A stretch of 64,000 bases of DNA from Mesorhizobium sp. M8A.F.Ca.ET.218.01.1.1 (GTDB lineage Bacteria > Pseudomonadota > Alphaproteobacteria > Rhizobiales > Rhizobiaceae): positions 1,250,707 to 1,314,706 of the forward strand of contig NZ_SRUZ01000001.1 in NCBI RefSeq assembly GCF_004791165.1. The letters are read 5' to 3'. The first letter of the stretch is position 1. Each line of letters begins with the position of its first letter. The notes beneath the pieces were generated by a model that worked only from the letters and a program-made list of their open reading frames with translations, was not told where the DNA came from and did not search any database. Both the position numbers and the translations under genes were made by a program. This document shows positions 52,494 to 60,321 of this stretch, piece by piece.

Positions 52494-53416
52494 GGCTTTT
52501 GCCTCAGGAGATTGACGAAGATCTCTTCGAGCGAGCTGTTCTTGGTGTCGAGATCGCGGAACTGGATGCCGGCCGCCTCGAGATCCCTGATCAGCGAGGC
52601 GACGCCCGGCCGGTCGCTCTGGTTGTCATAGGTGTAGGTGAGTTGGGTGCCGTCCGGCGACAGTTCGAGCGCGTAGTGCGAGAGCCCGTCGGGCACGCTG
52701 GCGAGCGGCGCGCGCAGCTCCGCCGTCATCTGCTTGCGGCCGAGCTTGCGCATCAGTTCGGCCTTGCCTTCGACCAGGATGATTTCGCCGCGGTTGATGA
52801 CGCCGACGCGGTCGGCCATGGCCTCGGCTTCCTCGATATAGTGCGTGGTGAGGATGATGGTGACGCCGTCCTCGCGCAACCGGCGCACCATCTCCCACAT
52901 GTCCTGGCGCAGCTCGACGTCGACGCCGGCGGTCGGCTCGTCGAGGAACAGGATGCGCGGCTCGTGCGACAGCGCCTTGGCGATCATCAGCCGCCGCTTC
53001 ATGCCGCCCGACAGGGTGATGGCCTTGGCGTCCTTCTTGTCCCAGAGCGACAGATCGCGCAGCACCTTCTCGACAAAGGCCGGATTGGCCGGCTTGCCGA
53101 ACAGGCCGCGGCTGTAATTGACCGTTGCCCAGACGCTCTCGAAGGCGTCGATGGTGAGTTCCTGCGGCACCAACCCGATCAGGCTGCGCGCGGCGCGATA
53201 GTCCTTGTTGATGTCGTGCCCGTCGACCGTGACGGTGCCCGACGAGCGGTTGACGATGCCGCAGACGATCGAGATCAGCGTCGTCTTGCCGGCGCCGTTG
53301 GGGCCGAGCAGGGCGAAAATCTCGCCCCGCTGGATATCGAGATTGACTTCCTTGAGCGCGGTGAAGCCGGTGGCGTAGGTCTTGGAGACCCCGGAAATGG
53401 ACAGAATGGAGGGCAT
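52490..53416 (-). CDS. ABC transporter ATP-binding protein (YadG-like)
   Basis: The 308-residue ATPase starts [20 protein letters not shown]. Walker A is GPNGAGKTT, the Q-loop [12 protein letters not shown], the signature [12 protein letters not shown], Walker [15 protein letters not shown], and the switch [12 protein letters not shown] DrrA-type C-terminal tail is present. The ATG at 53416 is preferred; a longer frame from 53548 would cross the cydA promoter side. It is cotranscribed with the permease and divergent from cydA. Confidence 0.94.
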   Translation of the reverse strand: MPSILSISGVSKTYATGFTALKEVNLDIQRGEIFALLGPNGAGKTTLISIVCGIVNRSSGTVTVDGHDINKDYRAARSLIGLVPQELTIDAFESVWATVNYSRGLFGKPANPAFVEKVLRDLSLWDKKDAKAITLSGGMKRRLMIAKALSHEPRILFLDEPTAGVDVELRQDMWEMVRRLREDGVTIILTTHYIEEAEAMADRVGVINRGEIILVEGKAELMRKLGRKQMTAELRAPLASVPDGLSHYALELSPDGTQLTYTYDNQSDRPGVASLIRDLEAAGIQFRDLDTKNSSLEEIFVNLLRQKP

Positions 53417-53595
53417 GGTTGAAAACGGCTGCCTGAAAGAGGTGACTTCATATAGGCCTGTTGTCGCCCGGTGCAACCGCAAGTCAATGCCGCTGCTGCC
53501 AGTTCTCGACACCGGGGCGCGGGCAGCCTGAAGACAGATCGCCTGCATCCGGTAAAATTGTCCTGTGGCGTTCAGCCTCGCGGCAGGACGCCGCT

Positions 53596-53624
53596 TTGAC
53601 CTGCCCCCGCTTCGGGCCTATCCT
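53596..53624 (+). promoter_or_regulatory. Putative sigma-70 promoter for cydAB
   Basis: TTGACC (53596-53601) and TATCCT (53619-53624) are 17 bases apart, about 88 bases before the cydA ATG. The family D repeat lies in the resulting leader. I see no FNR/FixK box (TTGAT-N4-ATCAA) in the 295-base region. Confidence 0.55.
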
Positions 53625-53638
53625 TCGCCAGTATTGGA

Positions 53639-53682
53639 GCAATTCCAGGAAAAGTGTAAAGAGGTTTTCTGCCCGGAGTTGC
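53639..53682. repeat. Short palindromic repeat, family D, copy 2
   Basis: Arms GCAATTCC (53639-53646) and GGAGTTGC (53675-53682) flank a centre with AGGAAAAGTG and GAGGTTTTCT, the reverse orientation of the copy at 4310. It is in the cydA leader, 30 bases before the ATG, and could fold in the mRNA. Confidence 0.7.
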
Positions 53683-53711
53683 GTCGAAATAATAAGCAGC
53701 CGGAGCCCGCC

Positions 53712-55073
53712 ATGGACCCGCTTATTCTCTCGCGCATGCAGTTCGGCGCGAATATTTCGTTTCATATCCTGTTTCCGACGATCACCATTGCCCTTGGCTG
53801 GGTGCTGCTGTTCTTCAAGCTGCGTTATAACGCGACCAATGATTCCGCCTGGATGCGCGCCTATTTCACCTGGGTGAAGGTGTTCGCGCTGTCCTTTGCC
53901 ATGGGCGTGGTTTCGGGCGTCACCATGAGCTTCCAGTTCGGCACCAACTGGCCGGGCTACATGGAGCATGTCGGCAACATCGCCGGACCGCTGCTCGCCT
54001 ACGAGATCCTCACCGCCTTCTTCCTCGAAGCGGCCTTCCTCGGCATCATGCTGTTCGGGTTCCGTCGCGTTTCCAACCGCGTCCACACGCTGGCGACGGT
54101 GCTGGTTGCCGGCGGCACCACGCTGTCGGCCTTCTGGATCATCGCGCTCAATTCCTGGATGCAGACCCCGGCCGGCTTCGAGATGCGCGATGGCGTGGCA
54201 CATGCCGTCGACTGGTGGGCCATCGTCTTCAACCCGTCCATGCCCTACCGGCTGGTGCACATGCTGCTCGCCTCGGGGCTTACGGTCTCGTTCCTGATCG
54301 CTGGCCTGTCGGCGCTGCGCCACCTCAGGGGCGACCGTTCGGAATCGATGTGGAAGGCGCTGCGCACCGGCGTCTTCACCGCCGCCATCCTGATCCCGAT
54401 CCAGATCCTGGCCGGCGACCAGCATGGGCTCAACACGCTGGAACACCAGCCGCAGAAGATCGCGGCCATGGAGGCCAACTGGAACACCGGCCCCAACGTG
54501 CCGCTGGTGCTGTTCGCGCTCCCCGACGAGGCGGCGAAGGAAAACAGATTCGAGGTCGCGATTCCGGATGGGGCCAGCCTTATCCTGCGGCACGGCACCG
54601 ACGGCGTGGTGCCAGGGCTGAACGACTACCCCGGCAACCACCCGCCGGTCTTTCCGCTCTTCTGGAGCTTCCGCATCATGGTCGGCACCGGGCTTTTGAT
54701 GCTCGCCGTCTCGTGGTCGGCCGCCTTCTTCCTCAAGCGCCGGCATTCGCTGCCCAGGCCGCTCGCCCTGCTGATGGTGCCGATGGCGCTGTCGGGCTGG
54801 CTGGCGACACTGGCCGGCTGGTACACGACCGAGATCGGCCGCCAGCCCTGGCTGGTGACCGGCGTGCTGAAGACCGCCGACGCCGTCGGTCCGGTGGCCG
54901 GCAGCCATGTCGCGCTGACGCTCGCCATCTATCTCCTGCTCTACCTGCTTTTGCTGATCGCCTATCTCGGCGTGCTGGTGCACCTGGCGCTGAAGGCGGC
55001 CAAGGATGGCGATTCATCGCCGCTGCCGGGCGTGATGAAGACGGCCATGTCGCAACCGGCGGCGGGGGAGTGA
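53712..55073 (+). CDS. cydA: Cytochrome bd ubiquinol oxidase subunit I
   Basis: The 453-residue membrane protein binds hemes b558, b595 and d and oxidises ubiquinol. Conserved parts are MDPLILSRMQFGANISFHIL (heme b595 histidine), FGTNWPGYMEHVGNI, EILTAFFLEAAFLGIML (proton-path glutamates), LNSWMQTPAG, DQHGLNTLEHQPQKIAAME (Q-loop), and YTTEIGRQPW. The short Q-loop makes it more like the cyanide-insensitive CioA form. The ATG at 53712 is chosen because the protein then starts exactly at the family N-terminus. It is followed by cydB after a 280-base gap holding a family A repeat. Confidence 0.96.
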   Translation: MDPLILSRMQFGANISFHILFPTITIALGWVLLFFKLRYNATNDSAWMRAYFTWVKVFALSFAMGVVSGVTMSFQFGTNWPGYMEHVGNIAGPLLAYEILTAFFLEAAFLGIMLFGFRRVSNRVHTLATVLVAGGTTLSAFWIIALNSWMQTPAGFEMRDGVAHAVDWWAIVFNPSMPYRLVHMLLASGLTVSFLIAGLSALRHLRGDRSESMWKALRTGVFTAAILIPIQILAGDQHGLNTLEHQPQKIAAMEANWNTGPNVPLVLFALPDEAAKENRFEVAIPDGASLILRHGTDGVVPGLNDYPGNHPPVFPLFWSFRIMVGTGLLMLAVSWSAAFFLKRRHSLPRPLALLMVPMALSGWLATLAGWYTTEIGRQPWLVTGVLKTADAVGPVAGSHVALTLAIYLLLYLLLLIAYLGVLVHLALKAAKDGDSSPLPGVMKTAMSQPAAGE

Positions 55074-55099
55074 GCATGCTTTCATCGCAGGTCCGCGCC

Positions 55100-55272
55100 G
55101 CCCCTCACCTGCCTGCCGGCATCCTCTCCCCGTATAGTGACGGGGAGAGGGGCGCTGTCGTCGCCGGTTTCGCTTCTCGTCAGCGTTGCTGGAGGGGTGC
55201 CGGCGGTGCGGCCAGCCCACTTCTCCCCGCCACTATACGGGAAGTGCCCGGCAGGGCGATGACGGGCGGCGC
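55100..55272. repeat. Palindromic intergenic repeat, family A, copy 3, inside cydAB
   Basis: It begins CCCCTCACCTGCCTGCCGGC, contains CTCCCCGTATAGTGACGGGG, and closes with GCCCGGCAGGGCGATGACGG. It sits between cydA and cydB, whose products are needed in equal amounts, so an RNA hairpin here could affect stability or coupling. The right arm shows a small deletion relative to copy 1. Confidence 0.85.
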
Positions 55273-55353
55273 CAACCCCGATAATCGATTTGAAACGATC
55301 GCTTCAAGCGGTAAGGCCGTGCACCCGGCCCATCGCGGCTGGGAGATATCCCG

Positions 55354-56358
55354 ATGACCTATGACTGGCCAACCCTGCTCCCCCTCATCTTCGCCGGTCT
55401 GATGGGCCTCGCCATCCTGATCTATGTCATTCTCGACGGGTTCGACCTCGGCATCGGCATCCTGTTCGCCGCCGCCGAGGACACCGAGCAGGACACGATG
55501 ATCGCGGCAATCGGCCCGTTCTGGGACGCCAACGAGACCTGGCTGGTGCTGGCCGTCGGCCTGCTTCTGGTCGCCTTTCCGCTGGCGCATGGCGTCATCC
55601 TCACCGCGCTCTACATTCCCGTCTTCGTGCTTTTGGTCGGGCTGATCCTGCGCGGCGTCGCCTTCGATTTCCGCGCCAAGGTGCCGGCGGGGAAAAAACA
55701 TCGCTGGAACCGTATTTTCTTCCTGGGTTCGGTCATCGCCTCGCTGGCGCAGGGCTACATGCTGGGCGTCTACGTGCTCGGCCTCGATGTCGGGCGGGGC
55801 GGCATGGCGTTCGGCGTGCTGGTGGCGTTCTGCCTGGCGGCCGCCTACGCGGCGATGGGCGCTGCCTGGGTGATCTACAAGACCGAAGGCGAGCTTCAGA
55901 AGAAGGCTGTGCGCTGGCTGCGCACGGCACTGGTGCTGACCGCGCTCGGCATGGCCGCGGTGTCGCTGGCGACGCCCTTCGCCAGCCCGCGCATCTTCGA
56001 CAAATGGTTCGTCTGGCCACAGATGCTCTATCTGTCGCCGCTGCCGATCCTGTCGGCGCTGCTGTTCCTCTGGCTGTGGCGGCAGACCTTCCACCTGCCG
56101 AGGCCCGACGACCGCCATGCGCTGACGCCGTTCCTGACGCTCGCCGCCATCTTCGCGCTCGGTTTTGCCGGGCTGGCCTGGTCGTTCTATCCGTTCGTGG
56201 TGCCCGATCGCCTGACCATCTGGCAGGCGGCATCGGCCACCGAGAGCCTGGCGATCATCCTGGCCGGCACCGTGGTGGTGCTGCCGGTGATCATCTTCTA
56301 TTCGTTCTACGCCTACCGCGTGTTCGGCGGCAAGGCGACGGATCTGACTTACGATTGA
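55354..56358 (+). CDS. cydB: Cytochrome bd ubiquinol oxidase subunit II
   Basis: The 334-residue membrane protein is CydB, the structural partner of CydA. It begins MTYDWPTLLPLIFAGLMGLA and carries VILDGFDLGIGILF, FWDANETWLVLAVGLLLVAF and LRGVAFDFRAK, the standard family block, and a C-terminal IIFYSFYAYRVF. The enzyme provides oxygen-affinity respiration not dependent on cytochrome c. No CydX-sized ORF was confidently seen behind it; a family B repeat fills the gap to msrA. Confidence 0.95.
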   Translation: MTYDWPTLLPLIFAGLMGLAILIYVILDGFDLGIGILFAAAEDTEQDTMIAAIGPFWDANETWLVLAVGLLLVAFPLAHGVILTALYIPVFVLLVGLILRGVAFDFRAKVPAGKKHRWNRIFFLGSVIASLAQGYMLGVYVLGLDVGRGGMAFGVLVAFCLAAAYAAMGAAWVIYKTEGELQKKAVRWLRTALVLTALGMAAVSLATPFASPRIFDKWFVWPQMLYLSPLPILSALLFLWLWRQTFHLPRPDDRHALTPFLTLAAIFALGFAGLAWSFYPFVVPDRLTIWQAASATESLAIILAGTVVVLPVIIFYSFYAYRVFGGKATDLTYD

Positions 56359-56392
56359 GGGGTGATCGAGCGCTTGCGGTAGAGGTCACGGC

Positions 56393-56556
56393 GAGGCGCC
56401 CCTCTCTGGCCTGCCGGCCATCTCCCCCCTCGAGGGGGGAGATCGATGTTGGCTAGGCTTTCGCCAATCTCCAACGCGGAAAGCTGGCGAGACGCCGAAG
56501 CTGCCGATTTCCCCCCTTGAGGGGGGAGATGCCCGGCAGGGCAGAGAGGGGCGCTG
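56393..56556. repeat. Palindromic intergenic repeat, family B, copy 2
   Basis: It starts GAGGCGCCCCTCTCTGGCCT, includes CTCCCCCCTCGAGGGGGGAG, and returns with CCCCCCTTGAGGGGGGAG and AGAGGGGCGCTG. It fills the convergent gap between cydB and msrA. Confidence 0.85.
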
Positions 56557-56576
56557 TCCCGCCGGCCTATCCTCTC

Positions 56577-57302
56577 TTAATTACTCGCCGACAGCACCAG
56601 TACCGGCTTTTCGCTGTAGAGCGCCGGGAACAGCGTCTTCAAATTCGCCACCTTGGGCAGGTCGTTGTAGACGATGTAGGGGTAGGTCGGGTTCAGCGTC
56701 AGGAAGTCCTGGTGGTAGTTTTCGGCCGGATAGAAGGTCTTGCCGGTCTCCAGCGTGGTGACGATGGGCTCGGAGAACACCTTGGCCTTGTCGAGCTGGG
56801 CGATGTAGCTCTGCGCGATCTTCTTCTGCGCGTCATTCTCGGCGAAGATCGTCGAGCGGTACTGGGTGCCGGAGTCCGGTCCCTGGTAGTTGAGCTGGGT
56901 CGGGTTGTGGGCTACCGAGAAATAGACCTGCAGCAGCTGGCCGTAGGTGACGACGGAGGGATCATAGGTGATCTCGACGGATTCGGCATGGCCGGTGCGG
57001 CCGGTGCCGACCGTCTCGTAGACGGCGTCGTCCTTGGCGCCGCCAGTATAGCCGGAAACCGCCTTGCTGACGCCCTTGACGTGCTGGAACACGCCCTGCA
57101 CGCCCCAGAAGCAGCCACCGGCGAAGATTGCCTTTTCGCTGCCCGTGGCCGCCTTTTCGTCGATTGCCGGCGGCGGGATTTTCACCGCGTCCTCGGCGGA
57201 GATGGCCGGCGTCAGCCAGAAGGCGGCGCCCGCGACGGCAAGGGCGAGTGCGGCGAGCGCGCCCCGGACAAGACCGGCCGAACGGTTGTTGGTGTTGGTC
57301 AT
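56577..57302 (-). CDS. msrA: Peptide-methionine (S)-S-oxide reductase, exported
   Basis: The 241-residue protein has an N-terminal signal or anchor (about 8-38, ending PAISA) before the MsrA domain. The catalytic cysteine is in AIFAGGCFWGVQGVFQHVKG. GYTGGAKDDAVYETVGTGRTGHAESVEI and YRSTIFAENDAQKKIAQSYI follow. A resolving-cysteine tail is not evident in the C-terminal stretch. It should repair methionine-S-sulfoxide in periplasmic proteins. AGGAG lies 7 bases before the ATG at 57302. Confidence 0.93.
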   Translation of the reverse strand: MTNTNNRSAGLVRGALAALALAVAGAAFWLTPAISAEDAVKIPPPAIDEKAATGSEKAIFAGGCFWGVQGVFQHVKGVSKAVSGYTGGAKDDAVYETVGTGRTGHAESVEITYDPSVVTYGQLLQVYFSVAHNPTQLNYQGPDSGTQYRSTIFAENDAQKKIAQSYIAQLDKAKVFSEPIVTTLETGKTFYPAENYHQDFLTLNPTYPYIVYNDLPKVANLKTLFPALYSEKPVLVLSASN

Positions 57303-57534
57303 GGTTGCACTCCTCATGGCTTCCCCGTTGATCAGTAATTTGGGGGATCAGTCTATTGGATCAGCTACGGTGGCGCGATGCGCGAGTTGCGGCGGCGCCT
57401 CACATTCGCGTGCGCCGGGACTTTCGCCTTGACGTAGTCCCCGACGCAAAACCGCTTCAAGCCTTTGCCGGGATTGTTCCAGCGACTGTCCCCGGCTGGA
57501 CAGGGAGCCCGCCGGGGACAGCCACGCGCCAAGC

Positions 57535-57852
57535 TCAATTGGCGGTGGCATCCGTTGCCGGCTTCATGGCATCGGTCGCCGGTTTCATCGCGTCCGCGGC
57601 GGGCTTCATGGCATCCGCAGCGGGCTTCATGGCATCGGCGGCGGGCTTCATGGAGTTGGTGGCCATCGGGTCGGCCGGCTTCATCGCATCGGTTGCCGGC
57701 TTCATCGCGTCCGCGGCCGGCTTCATGGCGTCCGCGGCGGGCTTCATCGCATTGGTGGCATCATCGGCGCGCGCGATGCCGCCGGCAAACAGCGCGGTCG
57801 AGCACAGAGCGAGCGCGAGCGCCGGCAGCGTCAGGCGGGAGAAATTGGTCAT
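57535..57852 (-). CDS. Secreted heptapeptide-repeat protein (AMKPAAD repeats)
   Basis: The 105-residue protein has a signal peptide (MTNFSRLTLPALALALCSTA, cut near GIARA-DD) followed by nine units of the 7-residue repeat AMKPAAD or AMKPATD. One interruption (ADPMATNS) lies after the fourth. The DNA shows matching 21-base tandem repeats. The mature part is Lys/Asp/Ala/Pro/Met-rich and probably extended or polyproline-like. I know no family. It could be a cell-envelope filler, a metal or peroxide-scavenging Met-rich protein, or a binding peptide. It sits between msrA and the DUF1223 gene, all on the minus strand. Confidence 0.75.
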   Translation of the reverse strand: MTNFSRLTLPALALALCSTALFAGGIARADDATNAMKPAADAMKPAADAMKPATDAMKPADPMATNSMKPAADAMKPAADAMKPAADAMKPATDAMKPATDATAN

Positions 57853-57927
57853 GGTCGGTTTCCTTGTGGGGTTGGTGGCACGCCCTTTTGGACGGCCGGG
57901 GTCTTGCGCCGCCGCCCATGCGGTGGC

Positions 57928-57957
57928 GCAAATCTCTGCTCGGCAAATCTCTGCTCG
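57928..57957. repeat. 15-bp tandem duplication upstream of the heptapeptide-repeat gene
   Basis: GCAAATCTCTGCTCG at 57928-57942 is repeated exactly at 57943-57957. It lies 75 bases upstream of the repeat-protein start and 8 bases from the stop of the DUF1223 gene. It may be a binding site or slippage product. Confidence 0.7.
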
Positions 57958-57965
57958 AACGCGAT

Positions 57966-58670
57966 CTAGTTGGCGGCGGCGGCCAGGATCGGCCCGCCGC
58001 CGGGCGACTGCACCAGCACGGCGGTGCTGAGGCCGCCCGAGGCTGCCGGCAGATCGAGCGTCTTGGCCTCGCCGCTCCAGCTGCCGAGTTTTGTCAGCGC
58101 GTGCACGACATTGGCGTGCGGCAAGGTGCGGCCGGTGTTTTCGCCGCGCGCCACCGGCACCTCGACGACACCCTTGGTGTAGCGCACCAGCCAGACATCG
58201 GCCTTGCCGCCCGGTGCCGCGCCGGCGCCGATCGCGACCTTGCCGCCGTCGAGCGAAAGCGACGGACCGCCGGTCTTGGCCGTGGCAGTGATCAGATGTT
58301 CGATCTCACCGGGTGCGGCGCCGACGACGTCGGCATGGCCGTTGACCACCACTTGCGGCGTGAACGGCCCGTCATGGCCGAGCGGCGGCTCGTAGGAAAC
58401 CTGGCGCTGGGTGAATTCCTGCTTGCCGAACGTGTCCTTCCAGCCGAGATAGTCCCAATAGGTGACGTTGAACGACAGCGCGAGCACGCCGGGCCGGTCC
58501 TTGACCTTGATGAGGTTGGCATTGGCCGGCGGACAGGACGAGCAGCCCTGGCTGGTGAACAGTTCGACCACGCTGAGCGGCTGGGCTGCCGCCGCGCCGA
58601 GCGAGGCGGCGAGCGCCAGAGCGGCGAGGCCGGACAGTGCGAGGACCCTGCTTGAGATGACTGGCGACAT
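57966..58670 (-). CDS. DUF1223 secreted thioredoxin-like protein
   Basis: The 234-residue protein has a signal peptide (residues 1-29, ending AAAQ) and the DUF1223 domain. It begins LSVVELFTSQGCSSCPPANA with a CxxC-like CSSCPPA, then VLALSFNVTYWDYLGWKDTF, and FTPQVVVNGHADVVGA. The fold is thioredoxin-like. A periplasmic redox role is plausible but unproven. It is followed by the heptapeptide-repeat gene across a 15-bp tandem duplication. Confidence 0.88.
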   Translation of the reverse strand: MSPVISSRVLALSGLAALALAASLGAAAAQPLSVVELFTSQGCSSCPPANANLIKVKDRPGVLALSFNVTYWDYLGWKDTFGKQEFTQRQVSYEPPLGHDGPFTPQVVVNGHADVVGAAPGEIEHLITATAKTGGPSLSLDGGKVAIGAGAAPGGKADVWLVRYTKGVVEVPVARGENTGRTLPHANVVHALTKLGSWSGEAKTLDLPAASGGLSTAVLVQSPGGGPILAAAAN

Positions 58671-58822
58671 CGGCTTGCTCCCTGGGAGGGCGCCACGATG
58701 CGCCCGTCATATCCCCACTTCGCCGCCACTTGCCGCTTCGTTACAGCGCTCACCGGTTTGTGATTGAAGAGCGCCTGCCCCTCTTCCTTGCGGCGCTGGA
58801 GATTGGCGAAAACGGTCGCGCG

Positions 58823-59027
58823 TCCAATCTCCCCCCTCGTGGGGGAGATGTCCGGCAGGACAGAGGGGGGCGTAGAGCGCCTATGCTCGCGCTTTTAAAC
58901 AGATGTCGGCGCACGCGGGGGACATGGCCGGTCGACCCAGGGCGGAACATCGTGAACTTGGCAAGGTCGGCGGGACAGCGCCCCCCTCTGGCCTGCCGGC
59001 CATCTCCCCCACGAGGGGGGAGATCGG
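58823..59027. repeat. Palindromic intergenic repeat, family B, copy 3 (two half elements)
   Basis: The first half (58823-58872) has CTCCCCCCTCGTGGGGGAG and GGACAGAGGGGGGCG. The second (58979-59027) has CGCCCCCCTCTGGCCTGCC and CTCCCCCACGAGGGGGGAG, the reverse complement. They are separated by about 106 bases of unrelated sequence. They fill most of the 362-base gap between DUF1223 and the TadG-like gene. Confidence 0.82.
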
Positions 59028-59032
59028 CAGTG

Positions 59033-60115
59033 TTACTGTGTCAGCGCGGTGTCCGAGGGCCGCTTGTTGAAGTCGCACTTGCCGGTCACGTTGTAGAAGA
59101 AGTCGGCGTTGCTGACCGGCGCCGGGACCGCGTTGCCGCCGTCTTCCCAGGCCTGATAGCCTGTCGAACCGCAAGGCACGAGGCCGAAGATATCGACGAC
59201 CTGGCCGGTCGCGATCTCATTGTAATTGATAGCGTTGGTCTGCGGATCCTTGATCCCGCTGTAGAGCCGGTTGGAGGTGGTCGGATCATTCGTCTTGAGA
59301 TATTGCGGGTTGCCTGATGGCACATACATCTGCAGACTGAGGCCACCCATCTGGCTGACATCGATGGACGCGCCGGTGCCATCGGCGGGATACATCGTGT
59401 CGACACAGTAAAATTTTGTCTGGAACTTGTCGGTCTGGATCACCGCACCGGCGGGCGGGTTGGAGCCGGCGAGCTTGCAAACCTGCGTCTGGGCCACCGT
59501 GGTGACGGTCTTGCCGGTCGAATCGGTCGTAAGGATGCTGGTGGTGGTGGTGCCATAGCCCTTCGGGTCTCCGGTCTTGCCATAGACGTAGTCGATCGTC
59601 ATCAGCGGCTTGGCCGTCGTCGCACCGAATTGCGTGCCGTAGAGCGTCATCTTCTTGTTCCAGTAGCCCGATACGCCGGTGACCTTGAAGTTGGCCGCGA
59701 CCAGCGCCGGCGGCTTGCTGACCGCCGAGGCCACCGCGATCGGCACGGTGTCGATCCTGGCGATGGTCATGAAAACGGTCGGCATGGCGAAACTTGCCGT
59801 GGCCCGCGCGGTGGTCGCGGTGGCGGTGGTCCCAGCCACGAAGCTGGTCAGCGTCGCTGTGCCTTGTCCGCCGTTGGCGATGAAGGAATCCTGCAGCATC
59901 GTCTGGCGCTGCGGCAGCGTCGACGTGGTGTCCATGGTGGTGATCGTCAGGATCGCGGCATCCAGCGCCTGCTGCTGGTTGGACCTGGTCTGGACCGCGC
60001 TGGTGTAGTCGACCGAGAAGCCGACGGCCGCGATCAGCGGCATCAGGCTCACCAGGAAGAGCGGCATCATCGACCCGCCGCGGGAACGGGCAAAGCCGCT
60101 TGCAAGCTTGAACAT
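59033..60115 (-). CDS. TadG-like pilus assembly/Flp-type secreted protein
   Basis: The 360-residue protein has a TadE/TadG-like N-terminus: a short basic segment (FKLASGFARSRGGSMMPLFL) and a single membrane helix with SLMPLIAAVGFSVDYTSAVQ, then the helix TRSNQQQALDAAILTITT. The long periplasmic region is Thr/Ala-rich, with a later part containing cysteines (QVCKLAG, KFYCVDTMYP, LVPCGSTGY). No tad cluster is in the window, so it is an orphan. It ends inside a repeat-flanked region. Confidence 0.82.
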   Translation of the reverse strand: MFKLASGFARSRGGSMMPLFLVSLMPLIAAVGFSVDYTSAVQTRSNQQQALDAAILTITTMDTTSTLPQRQTMLQDSFIANGGQGTATLTSFVAGTTATATTARATASFAMPTVFMTIARIDTVPIAVASAVSKPPALVAANFKVTGVSGYWNKKMTLYGTQFGATTAKPLMTIDYVYGKTGDPKGYGTTTTSILTTDSTGKTVTTVAQTQVCKLAGSNPPAGAVIQTDKFQTKFYCVDTMYPADGTGASIDVSQMGGLSLQMYVPSGNPQYLKTNDPTTSNRLYSGIKDPQTNAINYNEIATGQVVDIFGLVPCGSTGYQAWEDGGNAVPAPVSNADFFYNVTGKCDFNKRPSDTALTQ

Positions 60116-60321
60116 TTCCAACCCCCAACAGGCATTAGCGAGCGTGCGATTACCACGCAGCCGGCAAACCAAGGTCTAATCTGAACGATTAAAGTTTATG
60201 CATCGTTGGCGCGCAGACCGGTTTTTCGATTCTTTTGCCGATTTCACCGCTTTGTGTGCGGCGGGCAGCCCTTGGGCGCCAAGCCTTGCCGCCGCTTGCC
60301 GCCCCTGCTAAAGCGCGCGGC

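Noticed and set aside
51714..53416. Assignment of the ABC pair as nodIJ
   Set aside because: The proteins look like NodI/NodJ relatives but no nod genes or nod boxes are nearby, and YadG/YadH-like housekeeping exporters share the same features.
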